The notes below the pieces were generated by a model that saw only the letters and a program-made list of their open reading frames with translations, was not told the origin of the DNA and did no database searches. The position numbers and the translations under genes are program-made. A DNA stretch of 64,000 nt, taken from Nemopilema nomurai. Taxonomy: Eukaryota > Cnidaria > Scyphozoa > Rhizostomeae > Rhizostomatidae. Location: positions 372,001-436,000 of the forward strand of contig ML133436.1 of assembly GCA_003864495.1 (NCBI GenBank), given 5' to 3'. Below are positions 24,644 through 37,187 of the stretch, piece after piece; position 1 is the stretch's first letter; every line of letters starts with the position of its first letter.

Positions 24644-27164
24644 GTAAGTGCCGACAAATGGGATGCCGAGTTTACAGGTGGAGTTGGGGCAACGAGCAAG
24701 TCTTGCACACAAGAAGTGTTTGTTTTCTTAACAAGTGCTTGTGCGGGCTGAACTCTTTTCCAGTTCACCGCCCAAAGAGAATTTTCCCCCAGGTGGAGGC
24801 TTATACCTTCTATAGCCATCTCTCTTTTTAAAGAGCAATTCAGTGAATGAGGGAGTGTTTATGTTAAAGTGTGGCTTGCAAATTATTTCGAAAATCGTCC
24901 TTGAAATAAAAATTTCATTTATGAAGTCATTTTTTTTTGAAAATCTTAAAGTAAGGACACAGCATATAGGCAGTTGGCTGTTTTGAAGAATATTTTCTCA
25001 ACTGTGCTACAGTACACAAGACCCTGTAACTAAAGTTTTCAATTTCTTGTCGAATAAAGTGTTTAATGGGAAATTGCATTGTCAGGTCATTAAAAGACAA
25101 TTTTGCCTAGAGACGCAGACACTGTATATGGCCTAGAGATCCATCTATCAATGTCTCGCCAATGCTTCGTCCACGGCTGCAGCATTTTCGTTTTGCTTTC
25201 AAAGTTGACAAAAGACGAGGCTTAGTTATCCACGTTATGTTTTCTTTTTCGTAGATCATTGTATCATCATGCATTAAAAAGTAAACATCAATGGCCGGTA
25301 GCTGATCCTTGCTGCACCCCATGACAATTTTTCAGTCTTTGTCTTCACCAGTACAAGCGCTTCGAAATTCTTTTGACCTGAAAATTGACCCGCTTTCCTT
25401 GAGAACCGAAGTCGGGAATCATATTGAAGATCCGGATCATTAGCGAAAGTAAGAAATCCTATTTCTCGAATGAAGGCCTTTGATTTTTAATATGGACTTA
25501 AAGAAAATCCCGAATTAAAGCGCAAAGGAATTCTAAGCCATATTATCTTAATTCTCTTATCCTGTATCGCTCCTTGAAAGCAGTTCTGATGCATAATGCT
25601 GTAAGATGATCGGGCAAATGAAGATCTGATATAAGCCTGGTCAGTGATTGAAACCATACTTTCTGGAGAAAAAGTGCTGGGGAGAAGGTTTTCTCATAAA
25701 CTCGAGTCCTTTAGAAATAGTAGGGTGAGTTGGTGCCTGGCGTACAAGATTGAAAGATTTGAGGGCGAGAATGACTTATTGTAACAATAAAGACGGCAGT
25801 CAGTTCGCCACTTCAGGCGCTAGAATAATTCTTTGATTTGATTTCCAGTAATTTCCACTATCAAGACGGCAAGAAAGCTGAGCGTTTTCCTTGGCCTCTT
25901 TTTTTAACGAAAAGCAAGAAACTCTCAAGTAAACAAGAACTAACAGTTTCTTCACATTTAGTTACGTGAGATTAAATGATGTCTTTGGTGTTGCTGTTGA
26001 ACCTCAAGGTTAATTGATAGACTAAAAAATTGTTTCTCGTGGTTAGGCCATTACCCCACAACAGCAGGAAACTGTTGCTTCTTCAGTTGAGGTTTGTGCT
26101 AGGAACTGAGTTGTGAGGCGATATCTTTCAACAAAAATTACAGCACACTTTCAACTACAGAGCTTTGTGAAGATCGAGCATGCGTAGAGCGAGTTTTGTT
26201 AACTACTTAAAAACCGTATGAGAGATTATTTCGCGGAATAATGTTAACCTAGCTAATAAATGTATCATTCTTGAGAAATACTTCCTATTAATTATTTCTC
26301 CATTGCTTCATGTAACTAACTTTCAGTTTATAGCTGATTAACAGTGAAATGATTTCAATCATGTTAGAAACATATTTGATAAAATTTGTTTTCATTTATG
26401 CACTTGCAGACTTGTATGCCTGCTATGTTTAAATACATTTACATGGCACCCTTTCCAGTCTTCCCTTGTCTCTTTATGCTCATCTACATAAATACGATTA
26501 TCAATAGTTGCTAAAACTTTGATGTATAAGTATGCACTTTAAGCAGTTGCTTTCAACTTAGGTTCTCGTTACTCTAAAAAACAAACCTCCACAAATTGTT
26601 TTGCTGCAGAATGAAAACTAAGATCTCAGTTTAACGAACCGATTCCTACCGGAAGCATGTAACGAAAGTATGTTAAGCACATTGGAACATTTTTGGAACA
26701 GATTGGAACTCCTTGTTCATACTCGTTACATCGAGATCAAAGCCTTCTCTGACATGAATAATCACAATTTGATGAAATATGGAAGCACTAGCACTACTTT
26801 ACCAATCTGTCTAGGTTGTGAACAGTGAAAATCTACCAGATCACACTAAATAATTTATTTTGAAGTCTGGAGAAGACTTAATCTCTTCGACCAACGCGCA
26901 TATCATATGCCTGCTGGCCCTAACAAAATTTCATTAAAAGTTGTTGAGAAATTCTTGATCATGGTACCCAGAATTTATATTCTGCGCCGTCTTACTTCAG
27001 CCACTTTTCGAAGCATGACCTCTTGAAACTTCACGATTCATGCATGCTCTTAAAAAATTCGTGTAATCCTCAACAACCTTACTTATGGGATGCACGCAAT
27101 TTATCCTTTATTTTGAAAAAGCTCTGAAAAGCTTGTTTTTAGAAAGCAAAGTTATAGACCCGGC

Positions 27165-27710
27165 TAGTCATCACCATCATCAGCCATTCAGGCCACTGAA
27201 AGCCGACGGCCAACCACACCCCCAGCGCCCCCCCCCCTTTTTTTCCAGCCTAGTCTATTTCCAGTTCTTCTAACCTACCAACTGACTTCTGCTTTTTCTA
27301 CGATCTCTCCATCTCTTTCTTGGTCGTCTTCTGTGGCGGCCTCCCCAATGCTTTCAAGCCTAGTTTAATTCCAGTTCTTCTCATCCAATTGACCCCGGCT
27401 TTTTCTACGACTTCCTCTCTCCATCTCTTTCTTGGTCGTCATTTGCTGTGCTTCCTTTCATAAGGTGTTTGTTTATTCAATGCATTTCCTTGCCCATCGG
27501 TTATGTGCCATCCTTCCTATGTGACCTGTCAACTCCCACTGCAATGATTTTGCCTGTGATGTCTTCAACTTTTGCTCTTTTCTTGCTTCTTTGAGCAACT
27601 TGCAATTCGGATGCCAGTTTGTTGGTTAATGACCACGTTTCTGCACCGTACTATGTTGCTCATTATCTTTCGTTTCAGGCTAATAGGTATTTTGGTTAGG
27701 AGGGAAGTAA
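27165..27710 (-). mobile_element. Truncated, decayed LINE (non-LTR retrotransposon) 3' end
   Basis: On the minus strand, with frameshifts and stops, the sequence reads through the C-terminal end of a non-LTR reverse transcriptase. IPISLKRKI is followed by YGAETWSLT, then ELQVAQRS, KVEDITGKI, TGHIGRMAHNRWARKCIE, RWREEVVEKAGVNWMR and GRPPQ. These are the successive conserved blocks that follow the polymerase domain in many animal LINEs. The block between the KRKI and YGAETW motifs is partly deleted. The 3' end (left) runs into GATGATGGTGATGA, a typical LINE tail, and a C/G homopolymer. The RWREE region is duplicated in tandem. The element is 5'-truncated and cannot be active. Confidence 0.82.
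27248..27467. repeat. Tandem duplication (about 110 bp, two copies) inside the LINE remnant
   Basis: Copies begin at 27248 and 27358. Both carry gcctagt, ttccagttcttct, gctttttctacga and ctccatctctttcttggtcg in the same order, with scattered substitutions and small indels. Confidence 0.75.
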
Positions 27711-30700
27711 AAAGCGTCTCGCAATGTGAAAGTAAGACTGGTTTACTTGCTATTTGGAAGAGACGTGGTGACGTATCATATGATGAAAGCTATTTTAGCT
27801 TGTTTGCAGAAGTTCTTCTTGTATATATTCATGTTGTATCATACTCGTTTGTCACAGAACAAATATAGCCACAATATGAAAGTGCAGTGGTTTGTGTACT
27901 TTAATATCTTTTAAGTTCTAAGCATCTTTCTTCTAACCTACTTTAAACGCAATCTCATTAAGTTATGCTTCTAGTAACGCCTTGTTCTTTGAAACTTTAT
28001 GTTTGCTTAATGCCAAAGTTTTGAGGCTTCTTTAATTTTCTTATTACCTCTTTTTCGTCTCCAAGCAGTAACCTTATCCTCTATTAGTGATAATAGTAAG
28101 AAAGTCTACGAATGGGTTCATCAGGCTAAAAGAGAATCGCAAAAATTATTCATGACAGAGTATTCGGTTTCGTTGTGCTGTCTTAAACTGTTTTTATCTG
28201 AATATGAAAGCATTGGTCATTTGCTGTTATGGCCAGCGGTGACTTAAAAGGTGGAGGTGTCTCTAGCCTAATGTGATATATCTCCTCTGTAGGGCATCAT
28301 ATTGAAGATCATTTACGGGGAAAAATTTTATACGACAGACCATTTTTAATGTAGCAATATATTTGAAGACTCTAAACGCTAAACAGAGAATATTAGGTAA
28401 AATGCATGAATGCAAATTTCAGAATGAAACATCAGCGACGAATAATTCAATCGCGGCAGAACATGTTTTTTCGCAAGAACACAAGCGATTAAAGCCTTTG
28501 AAGAAAGTTTGAGTGCGCTAAATGCAAAGCGACCCAGTACAATAAAAACACCGCTGATGATTCCTTAGAAGCTTTCTAACAGTCTTCACTCGCTTCACGA
28601 CGGCCTGAAAGGCAAAGCTGCCAGTCAGAAAGCCTTCTCGAGCTGATTAATGTTTGAGCACGCTGTCTTGTTGCTCTCCAGTCACGGTGCTAACTTCAAC
28701 AAATGCTTGATTATGATTTCACCTGCCATTTCCTTCAACATTTCCTGGACAACTCTAAGCGTCTACGGATTCAGTTATTCACTCCAGCAAGACACAATAA
28801 AGTAATTAAAGTGGCCATCTCTTCTGGCAGCTTTGTATTCGATGCTTTCTGGAAACTTTGGAAAATATTAGTAATTATACCACTAGTTTACAATTCAATA
28901 GTCTTGTCTTGAATTTCCGTCTTGCTATTGTCTGTGCGGCTTCCGGAGTATTGTCTCTTTCGATTTTGACGCAATAAAGTGGAGATATTCTTTGTTAACA
29001 TGGCGAGGAGACCTTTTCGTCTGAGGCCAGTCATATTGTGGCATGCTTCGTTTAGAAAACAATATTGACAAAGTTGCCTTTCTTATTCATAATTTTTTCA
29101 TTTTGCTACAAATACTACAGTATTCATGCCAGAATCTGTCCTAGTACAAATCACGGTTTTTTGTTAACACCACTGAATTTAGCTCCTATCAGCTCAGAAG
29201 CTGTTTTCAAAGCCAATGCAACTCTGATTATTTCCAAAAAGCTCGTTGAATATTTTATGTCTTATTACGTCTGATTTGATTAACTGAATCACATTGTATG
29301 CTTGCTGGTGGTAGGAAAGGAAGTCTAGAGATTAGGTTCAGTGTAATGGACTACTGAGGAACACCTCGTGATACGAGTTTAACCGTTGGGTGTGATGAAG
29401 GAATGATCGATTCGCAATTGTGTGTGTCAGCCATGGCGTCATGGGAAAAGAGTCAATCTATGTATGTAAGTCAATCTTATTACTCCCTTATACCCCTTGC
29501 TTGTATCTATTTCCCCCTATGATGTAACAGAATAGTACAATTATTTCTAAAATTGATTAAATGCTCGTTTGATCCAAAATAAATATTCAAATTACACTTG
29601 GGTGGCACCCTACTATCTACAATCATATATATGTTAAAAAATGCTGACGTATTGCACAGTATGATGTGTACTGAATAAATGCATGCATGTAGGCGTAGTA
29701 TAGAGAAAATCCTTCGATTGGCTTCAGCATTAGATAGGTACAAGTAGGGCTTTGATTGAAACCTATCCACTTTAAGTTGCATTGTGAATTTTATAACGAA
29801 AACAAGTACTTTCAGCAACTTTCTCATCTTTATGAAATTGGCTTTAGTCGATAATTTATGAAAAATTGGCCATGAAATAGATTATTTAGTAGTGCCTCAG
29901 TATACATAATTATTGTGTAATATGCTGCTATCTTTTCTTCAGAGAATTTATGGAGAACGTCTCCAAGAGCTAGGAAGTAGAGTCAGTAGAACAAATTCGA
30001 GGGTAGTGTCAAATACAACTTTAAAGCCAAATGTTGGATAAAGTGCATCATAATAATTATTTTCAAGTTGTCACCGGCGACCGAATGACCTTATTCTCAC
30101 AAACTGTGTCTAAAACATTGCACTTGCTAGCTGGTATTGACTGCGAATTCTAATGCGTGGAAATTTCAAAATTGCTGAAAAACCAGTTTACTTTAATTAG
30201 CTTTCTAGAACGTAGTATTTAAATTGGTTAATTTGCATCCCATTTAACAGCAAACTGGTTCACGCTGTACACATCTTAAAGACAGCAGCCACTAGCACAA
30301 ATTCAGTTTTTACAATGTCCAAATTTACTTTCGCTGGAAATTGATTTCAAAAGCCTGTCTTAATGTTTCCATGCAAAATTTTAAATGCAAAATCATAATC
30401 CCATTTAGAGTATTACAGCGATCAGCTTAGAGTAAAACACGGCGCCATTATGCATAAAGATTGGCGTCAGCATGGCGTCAGCATGGCGTGAGCATGGCGT
30501 CAGCACGGTGGTTCTTTCCTCAAGGAAGCAAGATTCGCGTGAGTCTGAATTTCGCCATTTGCTTACCTTCAACATTAATGTTCATAGCATTACACAATAG
30601 TTCAAGTAGCCTGTCTTCGACAAATTTATTGGTTGATATCTATCTCTGAAACTTTTAAAGAAAAACTCTACAGCGCCATAAATTTAAAGCTCCATAATAT

Positions 30701-32115
30701 CAACTGCATGGTACCACCTTTGGCCGTGCAGCATAAGAGGTAATTAATAAATGTTGGTTCATTCATACTTAACCTCTGTTATCCTCTACATATTTTAAAT
30801 GTTTCTGATACAAACGCTTGATAAAAGACTTTATTCAAATGAACAGACAAATGTCATAATCACCTCTTGTTTTGTGGTGCGCCTTGTCATTGAAAAATCA
30901 TAGACAGCCGATAATGAGTTGCCTAATTACTCTCAATCCTCTCTCCCATTGCGTTACATGCTACTGTTGATTTTAAAGAAGTAATTTTGCTTCTCATCAC
31001 ACAAGGACGTTTTGAATTATGAAGCAAGTTTCTGCACCCTACCTAGAACTGTAGGCATGAACAGAGCGAGAAACAGACTTCGTCGCCTTAGAGTTCAGGG
31101 TGTAATCCTGGCCTAATCAACCCATCTTGCGTGCTAGCAAACACGACATCTGTACTTGTGTCCATAGCCGAAAATAATCATCTCACATAAAGTTGAAAAA
31201 TGATGTGAAAAATGATCTTGTGGTCTACTAAAGATGCTTTTCTCCCCATTTTGGGTGCTCATTCTTTCATGTCTACGTAAATGTTGAATTGATCAAAGGA
31301 AAGTGATTTGATGAATGTAAAAATTTTTGCTTTGAAAGCTGTCAATAAATCACAAACAAAAAATCAGTAGTTACATTCAAGGTAGTACCTCCAGAGAGGA
31401 AAAGAAAAATTAGCGGCAGATATCCAGAAAAGTTGATATTGGTCTCTTACCTTGCTCAATCAAATGTATGATATGAATTTGTTTCAACTTCAAGAGAATC
31501 TGATTTAGTCCAGCTCACCGGACATGCAACCCCATCTGGGCGCTTTCACAGAATTAAACAAAGTTCAAGCTTGTTATCATTAAACTAGAAGGATGTTTAC
31601 TATACATGTCAATTTAGCGAAATGTGATAATTGGAAGTCTTTTGAACTAGTTTTCACTGGCCATTGTGTGGTGTGGGCAATAGCATGGCTTCAAATGTGT
31701 TATATTACGAAATATTCGGGCTCAAAGAATTGATTTTATATATCTTGGTTAGCGAAAACGTTACAAATAGTGACACCATATACATAATTTCACGAGCATA
31801 ATTTAAGTAAAGTACCACGTCTCTGCCGTCAAAGTACCAGAAGTATGATTTTAATTAGTGCTGTGGGATATTAAGCAATTTCATTTCAATTCATCATGTT
31901 GGAAATGTGGCAAAGATTTTATGTCTTCCGGTGTAGATCAGGATGTTTATGGAAAAAGGTAGTATTGGTTGCACAACGTTTGTTGGGCTTGGCTGAAATG
32001 TGTTTAACATAGATGAAGAATGAAATGCAGAATTAAATTCGTGTAAAAAGCCAGTGTTGTATGATGTCCGAGTCACATAGAACAACTTCAAAAGTAAAAC
32101 CCTATCGGATTTAAG
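27711..32115. other. Gene-poor stretch
   Basis: No supported gene. The region is AT-rich, with short chance frames only, and includes a small 11-bp tandem repeat at 30462-30505 listed separately. Confidence 0.5.
30462..30505. repeat. 11-bp tandem repeat, four units
   Basis: Four units of tggcgtcagca; three are identical and the third has one change (tggcgtgagca). It makes part of a short frame look like a repeated peptide, which is not evidence of a gene. Confidence 0.85.
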
Positions 32116-32335
32116 TACGGGATGGCTCAGTGGTTAGAGGCGCTGACTATGAACCCAAGGGACCATTGCTCGAGTCCCTGGCATGACCAAACTTTCACCC
32201 AGAGTGATAAGCTTCTCAGTGAAACAAATACAAAAAACAAGTACAAAGGTTTGCAAATGGAGAAAGTTACGACTTTCAGCAAAAGAAACTAAACACAGAT
32301 ACAGAAATTGACCTAATAACACAAGCTTTATGCAT
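32116..32335 (+). mobile_element. tRNA-derived SINE-like element
   Basis: A tRNA-like head carries an A box (TGGCTCAGTGG, 32123-32133) and a B-box-like sequence (gctcgagtcc, 32168-32177) at about tRNA spacing, followed by a non-tRNA A-rich body. The head does not fold into a clean cloverleaf, since the acceptor arms do not pair, so a functional tRNA is unlikely. The 3' boundary is approximate and no target-site duplication was identified. Confidence 0.6.
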
Positions 32336-35300
32336 TTTCAGAAACGGTTTTTATAAAATCATCTCAACCTGAGAATTTGCACAAGAAGTTTACAGACTAA
32401 CAGAGTTTGTATATAATTTCATGAAAAGCCAGTGAAATTGAGTGACATTTTGGCAGCAAATAGAGTTCCAAAGTGTATTGTTCAAACACTGTAAACCTGA
32501 GGACCGGATTTGCATAGGGCGTATACAGTCTTGATATCATATGACTCGTTATGTTTCTAGTAAAGCGTTTCTTGTCTTATTTATAATCATTTAGCGCCAA
32601 TGTTACGACAATGTGATTAAGTACAGTGGGATTCCGTGTTTGTAGGTTTTCGTCCTTCATTGCTAACTTGAGTCACTGCTAACGGACAGCCTGGGCGTTC
32701 TGTGCTTCCACCATAATTGGCCTGCGACAAGAAAATCACACGTTCGTGAGTTGCGATTGGAGGCGGTCAGCTGACATTGGCTGACTTCTGGTAGGTTTCC
32801 GCGGCGATCCTCCGCAGCTCCATCTTTGCGGCAGCGGAATCATCACAGCGGCGTCTGCCAATCCTTCGTTTATCGACTAGACCTACGACAAAGCAATTAA
32901 AATCACTTGAAACATACATTCCACGCGTGTCCATCTTTCTGCAAGAAGTCTCTGCTGGAAGTGTGTTCATGTAATTACGTTCTCCCTAAAGCCCATAGAA
33001 TTTCATGACCTTGCGAAATACGATGTTTACCTATGAAGTGCCCGATACTTACTGTGAATAATTGCGTCACTTCGAGTTGGCGTGTAGCAGAATAAATGAG
33101 CACCAATTTTCCCAGTTCTCCGATCAGTACGGCCTAACTGCTCAGTCCCTTGTTGGCTAGGTCTAATATTGAGTCCTTGATGGTTATCAAGGCGCCATGA
33201 GGCGTTTCGTGTCGATTTCGTTATTATCTTCCGCTGGTGTCTACATCTACAGCAGTGTTTTTCTTAAATCACAGAAAGCAAAAAATCTGAATATAAAGGC
33301 AAGCAGCGCGTCCATTTCCATATAATTTTATGAACATATTCGCTTTAGAATTGTAATTAGATTGCCGTGGGAGTATACATCCTTCGCAAACCATGCAAAG
33401 AACATGTGCCATGAAGTGTAGCATCATAATTATTTTTCTGCGTGAGCTATGTAGCTGAAGTTGGCATAAAAAATGTGACCTTCTTTCCTAAAAAGGGCGA
33501 TCGGGAGCCTGGTCTTTCTACTTGTTTCTTACTCAAGGCTTTAACATATTGAACTTGTGAGCAATGGTATGTCTGTTTGGATGTCTATTTATTTGGTAAA
33601 CACAGTCATACAGCAATCTGCATATATGAACCTAGAAAAGTCCACTTTGAATTCATTGCAACAGTTAGAAAGCATGGTAGCATCCCATAAGTTCAAACAA
33701 AGACCTTTACTTCTGGTAAGCTTCAGTGAATGGTAATTTAAACTACAGGAATTAGAACTGGAAAATGTGACAATGTGTTCCATTTAAATCTGTCACTGGA
33801 TCCATTTAGCGTTTCTCAAGATCGATCCATATGTTTGTGTACTTGTTCATCATATACTTGGATCTTAAAAACCCGACTTTGAATAATCGCTAATAAATGA
33901 TAGAAAAGTCTTCCGTTTTTTAAATTTCTATATATATACCTTTGCTCCACATCCAATGAAAGACTCTATACTGCTTCACAGGGTATAGCAACTCTTTTTG
34001 GTAAATTCAAGGGATTCCAAGCATGGAATTGACAAACTCCAATGCTGCTTGTAGTCTTGCCAATGTTGCTTACGTTGCTTTGGGTGTAGCTTTTAACATA
34101 AACTCCCACCGCCCCCCCCCCCTCGCAAAAAGACCCTTTTTCATCTCGTTAAACGATTCCTGGATTTTGGATCCTATAACTCACGGGCGAAAAGCGAAGT
34201 GTATCTTTAGCATCCAAGCAGGTGCCTATAAGACATCATCCAAAAAGCTCATTTGCTCGAAACAGGCTTAACGTGATTATCAGCTAATTATGATGCTTAT
34301 AGACAGGCTCAAAGCCTTTCTTCTTCATCGTCGTTTGAATGAGCTACAAAATAAACGTCGTTTGAGCTGCGATTTTGCCTGAATATATCGCTATTGTGCA
34401 CTGCTCGTGGCTACTGTCTCTTCGATGTATCAACTTTTGTTTGAGACATGATCCACACTCAAAAGCGACTGACAAGAGAAATATTACAGGGATCACCCTT
34501 ACTTTGAAGCTGTGTTTTCGTTTGTTAATTGATAGCATGTTTTGATGAATCTATCAATCTTGCTTGCTAATTAATTGCTTTTCCTATCAAGAGATTTTTC
34601 TTGATATCAGTAGCAAAGTCAGACTATCTAGACAGCTTTACGAAAATTATCAGCAATTTAGTATACTAGATAACTTTCTCGCCTTTACAGACACTTTGAA
34701 TAGAGAAACAGACATATGAATACCTTCGCAAATGAATAAACAAAGGAAATAGAAAGCATTGGGTGACATACTTTAAAGTTTTATTCACGAAGATGCTGAA
34801 ACTTTTTGTCAAGCACAGTGTATCTGTCAGTCTCTACTGAGTCTTCCTATATCATTTGACTTTTAGCGAGAGAGGAGAGAGATAATTTCAATTTGTAAAC
34901 TAGTATCCTTTATTGATCTTAAGAGCCATTACTAAAATCTACAAAAAGTCGTTGATTACAACTGCTCCCCCTAAATCAAACTGTTTTGAAGAGGGGAATA
35001 TATGGAACCTTAGACAAATTGATGTGATCATTTTAGAATTATACAGCTATCAAAAGATTAAATGATCCCTCACCTACTTGGGTGTTTTATAGGGAATGAC
35101 GCGTCTAGATATGATGGCTTGATATTTAGTTGTGATCATCTCAAAAGAGAAAATATGTCCTTTTGGACACTCATCTTACTTCATGTTCTCTAGTCAAGAT
35201 GCCAACTGTTCAGATTGGTTCGTCATTGGTGAAGCAAGGATTGATGCGGAAATAGCCAATGTTCCAGTTCAATGCTCAAAGGTGTTTTAACCGGGTTTGA

Positions 35301-36725
35301 ATGGAGTTTGATATGTTTAAGTTGGTAGAGAAAAATATTGCCAGAGATTGAATAACTTTCCAAGCCTGTCATGCAAACCTATTGAACAGGAAAGTATTGA
35401 CATCCATCCCTTCATAAAGTTTCACGTGATAATTTCAATACCAAAATGTTAGGAAAAGTATGCTTATGTGCATCATTTTAGGACTGGCTGCTACCATCTA
35501 CTCACTTCCACCAATCGTCTGTACTGCCTTGCAACATTGTTTGAGTGCAGAGCTTGTCTTTATTCCAGATAATTGGCATAAATCATCGAAAGTTGTAGTG
35601 AATGGAGTGAACAGTGCATTATATATACATTAATGTCTCGAATCACATTACACCAATGATATCTGTTACCCTGCTGCTTGATTAAAATAAAAGTCTTGAA
35701 CTTCTCACAACACGCACAGTAGGGTGACGTAAATGAATTCACAAACAGAGTTACAATCGGTTTTTCCTCCATGCAATTTAACTAATTTGAGGGGCGCAAC
35801 CTACGATGGGAGCTCGTCAGACAAGGCTTGTAGAAAAGAGAATACAAAATTAAAAATCTAACTTTCTTGATGAGCAGTAACCCTTTTGAATGTGTGTGGG
35901 TTAGTTGAATGGGAATTTCTTTCGTCAATCAGCTTTCAGCCCTCAGCCTTCTCACTTGAACATAGATACAGCTGTGTGCTTAGAAATCTGAATATGACCA
36001 ACTGCAGGTGCAGGGCTTGCTAGTAAAGAACGTGCGTTTTATCTCATATTCATAATCAAATCCATAATCACCAGCATAACAATAATGACCATAAAAACCA
36101 TCATGATCGTAATCACATGTATCGTTACTGTTATCGTTGCATTCATAATAATAATCATCGCCATTTTAATAGCGGTTGACTCTGAAGTTTCATCCACTTA
36201 CTTTTATTATGTGTGGAGCTCAGTATTTCGACTATGTGTGAAAGATACACGCTGCATTTGATTTCACATCGGATTTGCATTTTACCTAGCCCCTTATGAT
36301 TTTGTTCGGTTGCCCCGTAAAGTGTTGTGAGTTGTGAAACATGACGTGAATTTGAAGATGTTTTTTCCTCGCTATGCCTGTATGAAGTTACGACACTTCA
36401 AATTACGACATAGGAACACAATTAGGAAATCTCCCTCATCGACCACACTCAAGTTGCGGTATCTTCGAAAGCCGGGCCTCCCACATGCCAATGTGGTCCT
36501 TGTCTTGGCTATCTTTAGAGTTTACTCTAACGGGTAATATTACTTGGTCTATACTCCTGTAACGCATCTTAATTTACAAAACGCTGTATAAATGTTAATC
36601 CTGAAAAATCACATTAGTTATTGAGCTATCTTTCCATGTCCAGCTTAGAAGAGACGCGCCAGCCTCGTTTTAAATTCGGACATTTCAACTACTCGTCTTA
36701 AAGTTTGCGTAGTAGATAGGAGGCC
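32336..36725. other. Gene-poor stretch upstream of the HLH gene
   Basis: No supported gene. About 32690-33000 is GC-richer than its surroundings, with CpG-containing words and E-boxes (cagctg near 32768), and could be a promoter, enhancer or lone exon. A poly-C tract of about ten bases is near 34115. Degenerate CATAAT/AATCA-type simple sequence occupies about 36045-36170. Confidence 0.45.
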
Positions 36726-36812
36726 ATGGCTTCGATCGACATCTACGCTGGAAAAGTGAATTGGAAGAAGCTACGATCGTGCTGTATGTGGGACCAAGAA
36801 GAAATTGATTAA
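36726..36812 (+). CDS. Short open frame (28 codons) upstream of the HLH gene, possible upstream ORF
   Basis: An ATG in a good initiation context (gccATGg) opens a frame of 28 residues (MASIDIYAGKVNWKKLRSCC..., ending QEEID) with a TAA stop. It lies about 375 bases upstream of the HLH start codon. If the HLH transcript begins further upstream, this would be an upstream ORF that could dampen translation. Chance occurrence cannot be excluded and no homologue is known to me. Confidence 0.2.
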   Translation: MASIDIYAGKVNWKKLRSCCMWDQEEID

Positions 36813-37187
36813 ATTTGGAAATCGTTTCAAGATCACAGGTCTTACTTTGACTATTGTTCTACGATTCTTAATTGCTTTGTTAGCGTAAACAGAGGCTGTT
36901 TGCTGATTGGTCGAATAATTCGCAGGTGGTTAAACAGCACATCAGCTGCCGTGTGTAATTATAATAAACACCGAAGCGAGGAATTTGCTTGCTTATAACT
37001 GGACACTCTCATTGCGAACAGCTCGTTGATATATGGCAGTTGGTGTGTGGCAAGGATTGATTCTTGCGCCTGCACTCTTCTCTTAGGCTCTTTAACCCGT
37101 AAGGAAAAACACATTCGACACACTTGTGACCCGTAGAAAGTGCCGCTTCTGCCGTTGGCGATCATCGTGGAATATCAGGGTTGCGGT

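Larger units (their letters stand above)
15197..27164. other. Long gene-poor stretch
   Basis: About 12 kb with no supported gene. It contains an irregular run of seven-base tatgacc-like words near 16285-16326, a (CAT)n microsatellite at 17469-17486 and two exon-like islands listed separately (17272-17336 and 24575-24643). Other short frames on both strands have no recognisable domain and compositions expected of AT-rich non-coding DNA. Confidence 0.5.

Noticed and set aside
27085..27273. Plus-strand frame with a histidine-rich run
   Set aside because: It is the reverse side of the LINE tail and a CAT simple repeat.
32116..32190. Functional tRNA gene
   Set aside because: A- and B-box-like sequences exist, but the acceptor and anticodon arms do not pair well and an A-rich body follows, which fits a SINE better.
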